From Crocodylus rhombifer (Eukaryota > Chordata > Crocodylia > Crocodylidae), in the NCBI GenBank assembly GCA_038503035.1, contig JAVSML010024426.1:473029-537028 (forward strand): a DNA stretch of 64,000 bases, given 5' to 3'. The number at the start of each line of letters is the position of its first letter. Within the stretch, counting starts at the first letter, position 1. The notes below the pieces were generated by a model. The model was given only the letters and a program-made list of their open reading frames with translations, made no database searches and was not told the DNA's origin. Made by a program: the position numbers and the translations under genes. Below, piece by piece: positions 45,386 through 57,544 of the stretch.

Positions 45386-48300
45386 AGGGGCCAAAAGGGC
45401 ACCAGCAGCTTAAACATCTGTTGTGCCGTGGTTCAGTCACATAGCTGCGAGATTAAAGAGCGAGGGCCAAACTTCCTTAGGAACCTACGGGAGAATACGT
45501 GCAATCCCACGTTCCTATAGCAACGTGCACATTAATGACAAATGCACAAAGAGCTGAAAAACAATCGTGGCAATCTTGTATTAGAGATCAAAAGTCAGAT
45601 GAAGCAGAGGAATCAAGCGTATAACTTGTCTGTTGTTCACTCATCCGCTTCAACGTGAATATTGTGTTCGGAGGCCACAACGAAGTGTGCAATGCGCTGC
45701 CAGCCGGGAGCCTCTCTCCTGACGGGGCCTGCTTAGCGCTGCACAACCCAGCAGCAACCGCAGACCTCACAGCAAGTCCCGGACGAGGCACCGTGCTTGG
45801 TTGCCAGCGCAGGAAACTGGTTAAAAGATTTCCAGATGTGCTGATGTCCGGCTGTGTGCAATAATGATCATAAATAATATAATCAAGGTAAGATAATATC
45901 ATATCAATATCTCTTTAACCACTGGATGGGCACAAAGCGCCGTCTCCCTGTAGCTGTTAGCTTGGTGCTAAGCCCAAGGTAACAAGTCTGGTTCTGGGCC
46001 TGAAGGCATGAGCACTTCTGATGCAAAAAGGCTGTTCTTCATTTCTCTTTTGTAGCTGCCCCGTTTTCACCTGCTGCTCAGTGCTAGTGTCTACCTGGGA
46101 TATCCCCTACACCAAAACGTGTGCGCCGTGGGAAGGGGCGATGAGGCGCCTAGTCCCTGCGTGTGCCGGACCGTCTCTTGGTCCTTGCCGCGCTGCCCGT
46201 GTGACCAGGCGTAGCTTGATCACAAGCCATCGGTTTGAGGCATGCGTAAGGAGAGAGCGACGGGCACCCCGCTCCAAAAGTACATGCCCTTGTCTTGGCC
46301 TTGGCCTCTTCTCCAACCTCTTTCCCTGCTGACAAGGCTTGGTTGCAAATCAAGACTACCCACGTTGGTCATTAAGAGTTTGTTTGCGGCTCTTTTAGCA
46401 AACCCTTGTGCAAGCCGTGTGCCGTCAGTCTGGCGTCCTCAAGATCTCTCCGCTCCCTTTACCTGGTGTCACCCGACCGACGAGCATCGCTGCTCATACC
46501 GCACTGTGCGACCTGCTTTGCTCAGGACCCGGGATGGGGAGAAGCAGAGCTGTTGTTCCACCAGCCTAAGTCCTGCAGCAGTATAATGTCCTACCAGGCA
46601 CGTGGTGGCCGCTGTGTACCTCCCGCTCCAGCCCCTGGGTACTGCACGCTCTGGAATCCCAAAAAGGAAAAAGCCACCTGGTTTTGTCCCATTCGGCATT
46701 ACTCTTGAACTCAGCCTGCACCTGCCCATGCAGCGCCCACAGTCCCTGCCCCCGAGCATGTCCTCAGCCCCTCTGAAAGCATCTTCTTCCTCAACATCAG
46801 CCCTTCCACCATGCTAGCAGGAGCCAGCATCCTCAGCGGAGGGTTGTCCCAGAGGGACAAGTCGCTTATCTCTGCCCCGGCTTTGGAGAGATGCTAAATC
46901 GGCACGCGTCGTGCCTGGCCCCCTTCCAGCCGAGCCGGGCTGCAGGCACCAGGACGGTGCTGCACACCTGGGAGGGGCTGGGCCGTGCCTGGCCTGAGGG
47001 AAGGCAGACAGTGTTTGCTGGCCTGCGGCGCCAGGGTTGAAGAGCAGGAATCGGTGGAGCGTGGTGGCGCACCTTCCAGAACGGCACGACACGACGTCGT
47101 CCTCCTGGCATCGTGATGTGAGCCCGGCTCTCGTCGCCTGGACTATTTTCCAAGAAGTCTTTTTCACGGGAACGCTGGAAAAGCAAACCTCCCCTTGGGA
47201 GCTGCTTGAACAGGACTAAAGGAGCCTGTGTTTTACGGAGGTTGCCGCCTGCCTTTCTGCGAAATCGAAGCAAACTGCTGTATCAATCCCTGAACCGGCC
47301 TTTTTTAATCTGTCAGTCTTGGGGAGGGCTTGAATAATGTTTGCTCCCGCATCAAGAGAGGGAGCAGGGCCAGTGTGTGGTTTTTAGCTAAGCTACGTCT
47401 CTCTGGTGTCACTGCTTTTCTCAGTGACAGTTTCCATGGCATTCAGGCCTCTCGTTCACTCTCAAACATTTAGCACAATTTTATTATCTACAAACCTAAT
47501 GTGAAAATTACCCTTTTGGTTCATAAAGGAGCCCCGGCCCTTAAGTGTTCCCCTAAATAATCTAGTAAGGATCTTTCCTCCGTGATGGAGACAGCTGAAT
47601 CAAAACAGCGAGGCTCACCAACAACGCATGGACCACGGGCCCTGGTTTCGCCACGTATGAAGGACTTGTCGTGTTAATGGGACTGTGCAACTTGCTCTGA
47701 GTCCTAGTTGCCTTACAGCCAATGGAGATTTTTTTGCCCTAGACTTTGCCTAGATCTGGATCTCGCCCACGTGGTACAACACCCCTTGGGCTACACTGAC
47801 GGGATGGGGACGTGGCAAGAGTTTTCCGACGTTGCGGCTACCTCTGGCAGCCAGAAATATTCCTGAGGCCTCCAGAACTAAGTAGAAATAAGGCTACAGG
47901 CTGCCATTGCAACTCTTTATGGATTTTCTTGTTTTTAAAGCTATGAATGACCTTTCTGACCATCTCGTCTGACCTCCAGAGTAGAGCTCCTCGCTTAGTG
48001 AGCCCTGCGGGAGCTCCAGGACCTCTTCCACAAAGACGTACCCTTGTTGGGAGGAGGGAACGCCTGCTGCTGCCCTCGGCAAGGTGTTCCCAGGGCTATG
48101 GTAGTGCCACACATCGTCAAAAATGCTCTTTATTTCTCGCTGGAATGCGCCAGCAAGGGGAGAGGAAACCGGGCCGCGCGTGCCAGGTACGCCGGGGGCT
48201 AGCTGCTGTCCCTGGGGCAGTGACCCACAGCTCACCTGGCACAGGCGTGGCCCAGTTTCCCCTCCCCTGGCTGGCAGAGACCTCCGGACTCCACTTCTGC

Positions 48301-49274
48301 TTTCCTTTCCGCCGCGACTGTAGTGATTCTCATGCCGTTCCCTTGGACGGGTCCCAGCACAGCCGAGGGGAGAATTATGTCAGAAAAGCCACGCTGTTAA
48401 ATCCACACGAACATAAAATATTCACAAGAGATGGATCTCGAGGTACAACTGGAGAAGTTTGCTCCATCTCTCTCCATCTTGCTGCAATTTGTAGCGTCAC
48501 CATAATTCAGCTGTGGTTTGCATAATTAATAACCCTGGAAAAAAACACATTCTGAAATGAACTCTAATTAGCATACTTATTGTTTGAAAATAGCTATTTA
48601 AAATGCATGCACACATGCTACTTTGAGCTGCGTACAATGGCACATAATAAAGAGGAAGATTTTTTCCCTCTTGTGAACCGGGTTTTTTTTGGGTTTTTTT
48701 TTAGGTCAACCTAGTCAAGGTTTAGTCCTGCAGCTAGAGAGGCCCAAAGGACAGGCACTGTTTCTGGCTCTTGCATTCTTCCCAATTAATTTCTTGGCAC
48801 CAAACGCTGCTCATTTCCCGACAAAGATTGAAGGCTGCTCCTGTATCACCACACCAGTAAGTTTTAAAACCTACTGCACTAAATGAATGCGACTTGAGAG
48901 GACATTTACTGATGGCCATTAGGCACTGGGCCCATTGAAATCAAGTGTGTTTTGCTTGCCTGCGAAGAGCAGGGTCAGGCTTTTTAGTGATGAAAGCGCG
49001 CAGCTCAGGTTCGGTACAGGAAGATCCTGATTTGAAGCCCGTGGAGCACTGCCAAGTCCCACGGGGGGAACTGGCTCTTACTTAAAAAAAAATAAATACC
49101 TTTGTCTTCTGGGTTTTGTGGGTCACATTTCCAAGCTTCCTTCTGCAGGCGCGAGAGCTAGAAACTTCCTTTAAAAAAAAAAAAAGAGAGAAGGTGGATT
49201 TTGATGCCAGGAGCAGAGCTGCAAGGATATCCCAGGAGTTAGTAAAGCAGCGTAGCTTGAATTCCCAGCAGAGA
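45386..49274. other. Unique sequence, no gene recognised
   Basis: Nearly 4 kb without an identified repeat. GC-rich DNA at 46020-47270 carries many overlapping frames (up to 135 codons, minus, 47273-46866). A 192-codon plus frame at 47947-48525 is unrecognised. AT-rich sequence with TAATTA cores occurs at 48530-48660. A T-rich run lies at 48680-48704. Confidence 0.45.
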
Positions 49275-49440
49275 ATTAGCACCTCTGGATGCGGCCACAT
49301 CTGGAACGCCCCATGGGTTCTGGTCGCCCGTGGTCAAGAGAAACAAAGTCAGACGGGAGCGAGTACAGAGGGGCTACCCGGGGGGCCGGGGCAAAATGCG
49401 GGCTGAGCAGGGCTGTGCTTTCGGGCTCTACATGCACCGG
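49275..49440 (+). mobile_element. Old CR1 LINE internal fragment
   Basis: GCGGCCACATCTGGAACGCC near 49291, TTCTGGTCGCCCGTGGTCAAGA near 49318 and GGAGCGAGTACAGAGGGGCTACC near 49357 match the CR1 blocks encoding RPHLEY.VQFWSP.FKK and LERVQRRAT, heavily decayed. It probably belongs with the 3' end at 49565-49785, separated by about 120 unrecognisable bases. Confidence 0.7.
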
Positions 49441-49564
49441 GGGGTAACGTTCACCTTGTAGCGAACGCTGCTAAATACCTTGTCGCTGGGGCACGGCAAA
49501 AAAAGAAGAGGAACAGGCTCTAGATGAGCCCATGATGCCATGCTATTGCCAAAGGGGGAAACAT

Positions 49565-49785
49565 AATTATTTAGGAAAAAACTCTCACTAGGAGGGTGGT
49601 AAGGCACTAAAATGGGTTACTTGCAGAGGTGGCGGCATCTCCATCCTCGGACGTGGTTTAGACCCAGCTCGACAAAGCCTTGGTGGGATGATGGAGTTAG
49701 GGCTGGTCCTGCTTGGAGCAGGGGGTTGGACTGGATGTGACCTGAGCTCCCTTCAACCCTCATCTCCCATGTTTCTATGATAAAC
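49565..49785 (+). mobile_element. CR1 LINE 3' end
   Basis: GGAAAAAACTCTCACTAGGAGGGTGGTAAGGCACT is the RKNSLxRRVVKH block. TTTAGACCCAGCTCGACAAAGCC, GGGATGATGGAG, TTGGACTGGATGTGACCTG and a TTTCTATGATAAA tail follow. It is non-functional. Confidence 0.9.
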
Positions 49786-51080
49786 CCTTGGGAAGGAGAA
49801 GAGCTAGCTGGCTTGAAGGACACCGTGGCACAAGAACAAGCTGGTATAAAGTGTCCTTAGGTTTCCAGACTCAGGTGCGAGCCAAGTACCTGCCAGGAAG
49901 GCCAAGGCAGCTCTGGACGCAAGCAGGAGCAGGGCTGAGAGCCCCCAGCTCACCCGGCAGGAGATTGGGGAGCCGTGGAGGGGCGGGGGCTATGCATGTT
50001 TGCTCCTCATTCACTCTCTCTCCAGGGCCAGCAAAGGAGCCTGAAGAGCTGGGAGAGAAGCTGAATCCCGCCCAAACGATTCCCCAAGGAAAGATAACTG
50101 GAGAAAAGTCAGTTGTGCTGAGGGTGGCGTCCCTTTCCTTTGTGATCTGCACTTTGGTGTGTGTGCATGTGCCTACATGCCCGTGCTGCACCCGCGCCAT
50201 GTCCCAGGAGAGAGAAAACCTGGACCAGAAGACGGTCCCTCCCAAGGGATGCTAGGAGTGGTGCTTGTCGGGAGCTGGGGACAAGGCCAAGCCTCTGCCT
50301 GGCCTCAGCGAGCCAGGACTGGCTGGGACACCAAGCCTGGATCCCCTTGCAGCAGTGCACGGTCTGGGAAGCCCCTGGGGTCTCTGACACCAAGGACAGA
50401 TGTGCTGGGATGGGCAGAGGCAGATTTATGGCCTGGCCCATCTGCCCTGGCTGGGTTTCTCCAAGCCACCGCCCTGCCTTGGCCATGCGCTTCTCCAGCG
50501 GGGCACCACGTTCCTCCCAAAAGCTGCCACCATCAGGCACAAGCCTTGCAAACACCATGTGTCACCATGAGCTTAATCAGGAAGAAATTAAAAACAGGCT
50601 GTTCTCAATGGCAGATGACAGCTGCCAATTGGTGTATAAATGTAACGTTAATGAATAAAAAAAGGTGATCATAACCTTTATGCTTGCTTAATGGTGTCGT
50701 TTTTAAGCAAATTAGTGACACCATATTTTCCCATTCCACTACAGTAAATCCACTCACCCTTCTGTATTTTATTACTCATTGTAAATTCATTCAAGCGGCG
50801 TGTTTTGCTTTCTGCAAGGCGGCCCGAGTTACCTTTTTTCTGCCCAGGATAAATGGAGATAAATTCTGCCAGCGCCGGGGCTCCACGCCTGGCATCTATC
50901 TTTGCTGTTAGAAAGATGCAGCCCGAGCTGAGCGGAGCTTGAGAAATGATGCTATCGCTTGTCAGAGAGTTACGCATCGCAGGCTTGCAGTTAAGAGGCG
51001 TACAGAGACCTCCGCGATGTAGTCCATAGATTAATAGGAAGTGAAACGCATTAAAGCCATTTGATGTGCTCCGTAATGTT

Positions 51081-51104
51081 TACCCTGATCGCGCAATCAG
51101 GGTA
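51081..51104. repeat. Perfect 9 bp inverted repeat with 6-base loop
   Basis: TACCCTGAT and ATCAGGGTA flank CGCGCA. The arms pair perfectly. It may be a palindromic binding site or simply a chance hairpin, and no adjoining gene gives it a role. Confidence 0.8.
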
Positions 51105-53286
51105 TTATAAGGAAGCAACGCTGGTAATTTACCCCCGTTATCACCGGTAATGGGCTGGCAGCTTGCCCAGGCCACCGGGGTTGCCATGAGTTACCGTTAT
51201 TTCCACCGGAGGTCTGTGGAGGGATTGCCAGAGTTGTGCAAAAGCAGAGATACTTATTTTTAAAATGAATTTTCAAGTAAGGAAGGTGTCTGTTCCTTCC
51301 CAAGCTATTTTGTACTCCCAGACTTCATAGTGATGGCTGTTGTTTCATTGCGTCGGGTGAAAGCCAGGGTTTTTGCGCCAGATGATGTTGCTGGAACGAC
51401 ACGGTATGTCACACACCCTTCAGTCCATCCCTCCAAACGGGTCAGTAAAGACCTATCTTATTTATCGGGGGAGCCACATCCCCGAAAAGACAAGCATGGC
51501 AGCTGGGCTTGCCATCTGCTCAAGGCACCAAGCACGCCTAGCCAAACTTGGCCTTTCCTGCCATGGCGGGTGAGAGGGATACGACCATCACAGCTCTAGT
51601 AGCTGAAGTGCCTCCATGGAGATGGTTTAGAGGGAATCTCTCTGGATGCACAAAGGAAGGTAATAAGTGGCCCGACATTACAGGTGGAACGTAGCAGGGG
51701 TTGTTACCTTCATCTTCTGCAATTGGATGCATGAATTTTACCAGTTAAGGGGATGGTGTAAAGTGGTAGGCTGCACTAAGGGGACATCCCGCCTTTACCT
51801 TCCCATCATATGTAGCGCCCTTGGGCACGACGTGGCATGGTCCTGTGCAGCTCTGATCCACAGTGCCTACAAATCTGCACCAGACCTTGCCCCGCTTCTG
51901 TGCAGTGGAGACTGAAATAAGTGCTATTCGGAGAGGTTTTGGCACAGCAGAAAGCTCCTGTCCTGCCAGGCACTACTAGTTCATGGATCAATAGCCAGAT
52001 GGACTGTTGCAGACCTCCAAGTAATTACGGATGGTCTTGATGGAGCAGACTGTAACAGCGCCTTCAAAATCAGCACAGTCTACCATGTCAATGGATAGTT
52101 AGCGAGCTATTAATATATGGATCATTGATCCGGTAAGCCTGCATACCGTGGCAGCCTAGCTGCAGCACAGGGGTGTGTAGTCAGCGTGCTAAATTCTGGA
52201 TGGGTTTTTCTTTTGAAAGCTGAGACCGTGCACAGCAAACCATGCTCCTGTGAGGCAGGCGCACGTTCTATTTTTTTTTCCAGATTACTGTTATGCAGTA
52301 GTCACTAATGAGCTACAAAACAGACGCCATTTAGAGACTGTATTTAGAAGTGTTTTAATATGCAATTAAAAATCCTCCTTTCTAATTGTTTGGTATTATT
52401 GGAATTTTACAGCAACCGAGGTTTTGGGTTTTTTTGCACTGGGCGTAAAAGAAATGGCTCTTTTTGGGCCAAAGTTAATTTTGCGTGTCTGGGTTACAAA
52501 GTGCTGAATTGTGCACCCCCTGTAATGAAATATGAATAGACCTTGAGCTATTGAAGGGGGGAAAAAACCCCACGTCTTCAGTGGTGCAGGCCTGTCTCTA
52601 AGTTGAGAAAGATGCTGCTGCTTAAATGTCACCTCGGAGGATAAGTGCTTGCCTTCGGCTCACCTGGGAGATGTCTGCTGAGAGCTGGGGCCGTTCAGCT
52701 GACTCAGGGCTATTTATGTGATTAACTCAAGTGCAGGAGAGTGCTCTTTGGCTGCTCTGAGCCCCTCGCTCCAACCTGATTCAAGTCCGCTCCAAGCACT
52801 TCATGAAGCCAGAGCTTGGCTTAAGATGCACGAGGCTCCCACCCCCTGCACAAGCTCTTGCAATGAAGGGGAACGATGCGTGCTTTTAGCTTGGCTCGTT
52901 ATTTTATTACTGAAAGCCAGCTCTGCACAGTGCTGTGGGCAGCATGGGCTACAGCAGCTGGGCAAGGAAACCCAGAGAGATCCCTATGCGGTCAGGGCCT
53001 GACTCTTTCAGCTGCTTCACCTCAAAACATCTCCCATCCATCCTCGGTATACTTGTGTATTTAAAGAGAAGATGATTTCCTTGGGGTGCTTTACTCGGTT
53101 AAGTAAAACCATGAGTTTTTAAATCATCTGCTAGAGGTTTGCAATCCAGTCGGGATGTGTTTCATGGGGTTCTGTTTGACTGACTATTTAAACAGCATAC
53201 TCATTTTTGTGCCTACCCTTGCCTTTCTCTTATGTTCACTTGGGTATTTTTCTCCACAAACCATGCATTGTTTCTATTTCCCACAG

Positions 53287-53448
53287 GGTTGCAAAACTAA
53301 ATCTTCTGAGATTCCCTGAATCTTGTCGGCACACGGGGCCAGCAATGGAAGTCGATTTAAAAACCACTGCTCAACCACTGCAACTTACTCTGTTACTTCC
53401 CACGAACTCAGGCTTGTCAGAGAGCTGGCATCGCTGATGGCTTGCCAG
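53287..53448 (+). other. Splice-bounded non-coding exon candidate, 162 nt
   Basis: A pyrimidine-rich acceptor (TTGTTTCTATTTCCCACAG, AG at 53285-53286) and a strong donor (GCCAGGTAAGAG, GT at 53449-53450) bracket 162 bases. No frame is open throughout: the best one stops at 53437, just before the donor. If real, it would be a UTR or long non-coding RNA exon. It contains one ATG followed by about 30 codons. Confidence 0.15.
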
Positions 53449-53639
53449 GTAAGAGCAGGTGGGGGTGGCTAAGGAGTCTGGTTTGCTTCAGAGGTCATTA
53501 GACCTGGATGCGTAGGGCAAGCGTAGCAAAAATCTCGGTTGGTCTTTCTGTGCAACGCAACATGGACAGAAAGGTGTCGGTAGAGCAGTGAGTCAATGTG
53601 GTACAGAGCAGTGATTGTGAAACGGGGAATGGGCAAACC

Positions 53640-53722
53640 TCCACAAAGTACGTGAGAGGAAAGAAAAGGAAAACAGAAGATGAGAAAAGGAAATGCAAAC
53701 AGAGGGAAAGGAAGAAACAGTG
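53640..53722. repeat. Purine-rich low-complexity tract
   Basis: About 80 bases are more than 80 percent A and G (GAGAGGAAAGAAAAGGAAAAC and similar). It is a polypurine tract with no coding signal. Confidence 0.6.
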
Positions 53723-53839
53723 GGTGAAGAACAGCTCTCTGATCTGGGGGAGGGGAAGGCTTGGTGTGGCTGTAGCTGGCATAGCTTTGCTTTTTTAGTC
53801 CTCATAAGAGAATCCTAGGATTAAAGAGCAGATAAACAC

Positions 53840-53963
53840 CTTAGCTTTGTTACTCACAAAATTGATTGAAAAGGGGAGTGTGACCCAAAAAGTCAGAGGG
53901 CCAGTGGCCTAGCAGAAAGTGCTGTAAGATGGATCCACAACTGGTTGGAAAACTGTACTCAGA
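53840..53963 (+). mobile_element. Old CR1 LINE, left part, interrupted by MITE
   Basis: ACAAAATTGATTGAAAAGGGG and GATGGATCCACAACTGGTTGGAAAACTGTACTCAGA are the CR1 reverse transcriptase LLAKL and RWIHNWLENRTQR blocks. The sequence breaks at CTCAGA, where a MITE begins, and resumes at 54328. Confidence 0.75.
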
Positions 53964-54327
53964 GGGCACATCTGCTCGTGCATTTACACTGGCTTAAATT
54001 TACTGCACAGTAATTTACCAGCATCTACACGTTCATGCATTAAAGTGCATTAATGCTGTGTGGGGACCGATTTAGGACTAAAGTTAGTCCCAAGTCAGTC
54101 CACACATACAGTGTTACTGTGCAGTAAGGTATTTACACGTGTGTTACTACGCAGTAACTAATCAGGCATAAATTTGATGCCTGCATCATGCAGGCATCAA
54201 ATTTATGCTCAAGTTAGCATAAGTTGCCATATTTACTGTGCAGTACAGGCGTGCGCATGTAGATGCGTGGCTGTAGTGCTCAGTAATTTCGGTCAGTGCA
54301 TTAGTAAATGCATGTGTAGACGCACTC
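53964..54327. mobile_element. MITE inserted in an old CR1
   Basis: A 364 bp element collinear with the 36099 and 10038 copies. Its left end is GGGCACATCTGCTCGTGC and its right end GCATGTGTAGACGCACTC. Internal features are ACTGCACAGTAA palindromes, the paired TTAGGACTAAAGTTAGTCC hairpin and the central GATGCCTGCATCATGCAGGCATC palindrome. The flanks AGA and ACG would be a decayed 3 bp target duplication. The host CR1 continues on both sides, so the insertion point is well defined. Confidence 0.85.
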
Positions 54328-55140
54328 ACGGGGTAGTTGCAGTGGCTCATTCTCAAAGCAGAGGAATGTATGACATGGAGGTCTACAAAGCTCTGTTTTG
54401 GACTTGGTGCTATTCAATATGTTCATTAATTACCTGGATGAAGGGACTGAAGATGCACTCATTAAATTTGAAGATGATGAGTACTTTGGAGGGCAGCATT
54501 AGAACTAAAATGGTTGTGACTAGGAACTAGAGAGACTGAAATAAATCAGGTGGAATTCAGTCACGACAAATGCAAAGTCCTACGTAGATCTAGGAAGAAT
54601 CAAGCGCCCAAATACAACATGTGGGGGGTGACTGGCTAGCAGTTCCCCAGAACAGGATCTGGGGATTATGGTGGGTCACATATTGAACAGGAGTCAACTA
54701 TATCACATGGTTGCAAGAGAAAAAGCCAGCATTCGTCTGCGAAGTAGAAACAGGAGCGTCTCGTGTAAGGCATGTAAATTGTAAAGCAAACCTTTCAGTT
54801 GTCTGGGCAGCCCTGTTTTGCACGCAGGAGAGGCAGAGGGGAGACTTGCCACCAGGCTTCAAACAGGAAGGTTGCAAATAGTTCCCCATATTCCCTCGAG
54901 TTAGGACACGAAGTAATGGTCTTCACCTGCAACGAGGGAGGTTTAGAGTGGAGGCTAGCAAATGCTTGCCCAATGTGAACACAGCCAAGCACTGGAGCGT
55001 GCTTCCGAGGGCATCGCTGGAAGGCTTCAAGAGCAGGTTAGACGAGCGCCAGTCGGGAACGGCTTGGCTGCTCCCAACTTGGAGCAGGACGTGATGACCT
55101 CTCGAGGCCGCTTCAGCCCTATACTCTGTGCTCCTGTGCC
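54328..55140 (+). mobile_element. Old CR1 LINE, right part
   Basis: The element resumes as GGGTAGTTGCAGTGG. It then shows the catalytic region: TTTGGACTTGGTGCTATTCAATATG is the VLGPxLFN block, and GTTCATTAATTACCTGGATGAAGG the FIN.LDE block, where EDD replaces the usual ADD. The KCKVL block follows near 54570, then GTTGCAAGAGAAAAAGCCAGC. The final GTTTAGAGTGGAGGCTAGCAAA and AGGCTTCAAGAGCAGGTTAGACGAGCGCC blocks precede a decayed 3' UTR (CCTCTCGAGGCCGCTTCAGCCCT near 55098). It has many indels and is not functional. Confidence 0.8.
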
Positions 55141-55760
55141 CTCAGGGGAACAGACAAACCTAGGGTGTGCTTCATGAGCGAACCAGAGCCGGGCTTCAGA
55201 TAGATTTCATGAGTCAGGGGAGGGCAAACCAGCTGCTTTCTGGCCAGCCGACTAGCTTATTGGTAACCCCTGAAAAGCAAGACAGATTTCTCGGGGATGG
55301 AAAAGAGACGGATGTGGGTGACTGAGCACCTTAGCACGGGGCCGGCTGTTGCGGGGCAGTGCCTAGGCTGGGATCTCAGAAGGGGTCCGGGGCGCAAAGT
55401 GAATGCTTTGATGCATCCTGCCACCTTGCATCCGGGACTGCGAGTCAAGGAGCCTGGCTCCGTCCTCAGGAACGTGCAGAGCACCGCGAGAGGAGGTGGG
55501 AGATGAAGCAATGCAAGGCACTGGCTCCGAAAAGGAGGGGGCTTGACGTGCCAGAAACCAGTTGACCAAGAGAGGAGATGCTGGGGGTGTGGAAAGCATC
55601 CAGGGGCAAAAGCAGAGGGCCTGTATCATAGGGGACTTGCTTTACCTTCATCATGAGGCAGGAAGGCCTGGTGGGGAGAAAATACGAGGCAATGGCAAGA
55701 GGCTTTAGGGACAAAGTGAGGTGACGCTGAGACATTCTCAATGCAATGGGAACGGGGGAA

Positions 55761-55776
55761 GCGTGCGTGCGTGCGC
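55761..55776. repeat. Short (GCGT)n microsatellite
   Basis: GCGTGCGTGCGTGCGC, about four units. Confidence 0.8.
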
Positions 55777-56020
55777 TGAAGGAAGGCAGCCTGAGCACCA
55801 GGGTGTTGTGCCTGGCACCAGGAACGATCACATCTCACTCCAGCAGTTTACTATTCCCTTCGACTAAAAGAGAGGAGCAAGGCAGCCATTCCAGCGAGCA
55901 CCTGCCCCCCCGTCTCTCCTGTTGACTTCATCTGCGCCCATTTTTTCTGCATTGCTGAAAGCGCTGGGATTGACGCAGCGCTGTCATTATCTTGTAATAA
56001 CCCGGCACGCAGCCGTAGGA

Positions 56021-56036
56021 GCTGAGCTGAGCTGAG
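56021..56036. repeat. Short (GCTGA)n microsatellite
   Basis: GCTGAGCTGAGCTGAG, about three units. Confidence 0.8.
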
Positions 56037-57451
56037 AAGGCCAAGGTCATCTCCGACACTTGCAAAGCCAATTAGGACTTATAGAGCACTAAACTCAGAC
56101 TTCTTCAAGCCATTTCATTTTATTGATCAGACTCATTTTTATTTTCAAATGGCTTGCTCTTGGGAACCATCCAGGTTTCACAGCAGAAGGGACTATGTAA
56201 AATTTAATGATTTAGCCTTTTGAGTGTGGACTCGTGTGGTTTTTATTAAGCTACGGCTCCCCGGCAGCCTTGCCTTTTGAGATGCAAGACACAGAGCGAG
56301 CGGAGTCATCATCTGTCTGGTGCTGCCCTGTGAAAGACCCAATGGGTTTCCGAGTTCCCCATTTCTCACGTTGAATGATGTGTGCTGCCGTGCACTTTTA
56401 AAAGAACAGCACTTGCTTTTTTTGTCCTGAATCTTGGAATTTCTCTGTCGCCGAGACTCCCCGCCGCCAGCACGCATGCTAACTTAACTAATTTTCCTGC
56501 CAGACAAAAATAATTCTCCAAAAAACAGCTCGGTGAGCTTTTCCCCCATGGCCAACAAAGCCAAGACCTGACAGACTGCATTTCAGTCAAGGAGCTGCTG
56601 CTCACCCTGGCCCCTCCTGAACAAGTGGAGCAGACAATATTACTAATTCTTGAATGCAGTTGCTAGGTATGCAAGAACTGATGGGTGCCGCATGTCTTGG
56701 AAAGCAATGAAAAGCTCTTTTGCAGAGGAATGAGATCTCTGTGCATCTTCCCTGCCACTTCATGAAAGGTGTAAACCCCTCTGGAGGGAAACAGGATGAC
56801 ACGACCCCTGGACCACGAAGGGGAACGAGGGATGGTTACATAAGAAGAGTAAAAAGATCCCTCGTGCCTTACAAATGCAAATGCTTGTTTTATGATGTGT
56901 GCAGACAGCATCACTGCTAGCATCAAGAGGACGGACTGAGGGTGCTCTGATGATGACCAGCTTGGTGGAGCGAGTATTTTCTTACAGAGCAGATGCAGGT
57001 CCAAACCTCCCCTGGAGGAACGTGGGCTGTCTCCTCTGCAAGAGGCTGCAGCCGACGGCAGGTTTTGACAGCGTGAAGAGCAGGGGCGGTGTCCCAAGGT
57101 TACACACGCACTGCAGAAGCTCTGAGGAGCAAAGTCTGGTTGGACGAGGGTTGGGAATTACTGGGCTTTTCGAGCGTTTTATTCCTTTGGCATCTCAGGC
57201 AAGCCAGGAAGGAATTGCTTTCGAAACAGAAACGTGCAGGCTCCCGTTCCGTATTGGAAGTACTGCCTAAAGTTGTATTCCCCCCTCGAACAACAAGGAC
57301 GCCGCAGGGGGACACAGAAACATTGACTGACACCTGCGAAGCCTGCCTCGGTGGTCTCAGGCTCCCTCCACTTCCTCTCCAACCTCCTCGTTTGTTCTTC
57401 TCTTCTCCTTTCAGCTGCCCCCTTTCACACTCATCTTGCTTTTTCCTTCAG

Positions 57452-57544
57452 TCCCTCAACACTGTGCCTGATGAATTTGAATTTAGTGGCATGTGTTTGC
57501 CTTTTAAATTCCATTTCAAGGATGCTGCTGGGAATAGAGTTTGA
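57452..57544 (+). other. Terminal-exon candidate after strong polypyrimidine tract
   Basis: A tract of about 60 bases rich in C and T ends CTTTTTCCTTCAG at 57451. The following frame runs 30 codons to a stop at 57544, encoding a peptide that includes VPDEFEFSGMCLPFKFHFKD. No donor precedes the stop, so it would have to be a last coding exon. The peptide is not recognised and no upstream exon was found. Chance is the more likely explanation. Confidence 0.12.

Larger units (their letters stand above)
49786..53839. other. Unique sequence with one exon candidate
   Basis: GC-rich at 49850-50560, with a 169-codon plus frame (50159-50668) and a 149-codon minus frame, both unrecognised. AT-richer sequence from 50650 to 51300 includes the hairpin at 51081. 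A non-coding exon candidate at 53287-53448 and a purine-rich tract at 53640-53720 are noted separately. Confidence 0.45.

Noticed and set aside
50159..50668. Two long plus-strand frames and a 149-codon minus frame
   Set aside because: GC-rich DNA open in three frames at once is typical of chance. No motif is recognised.
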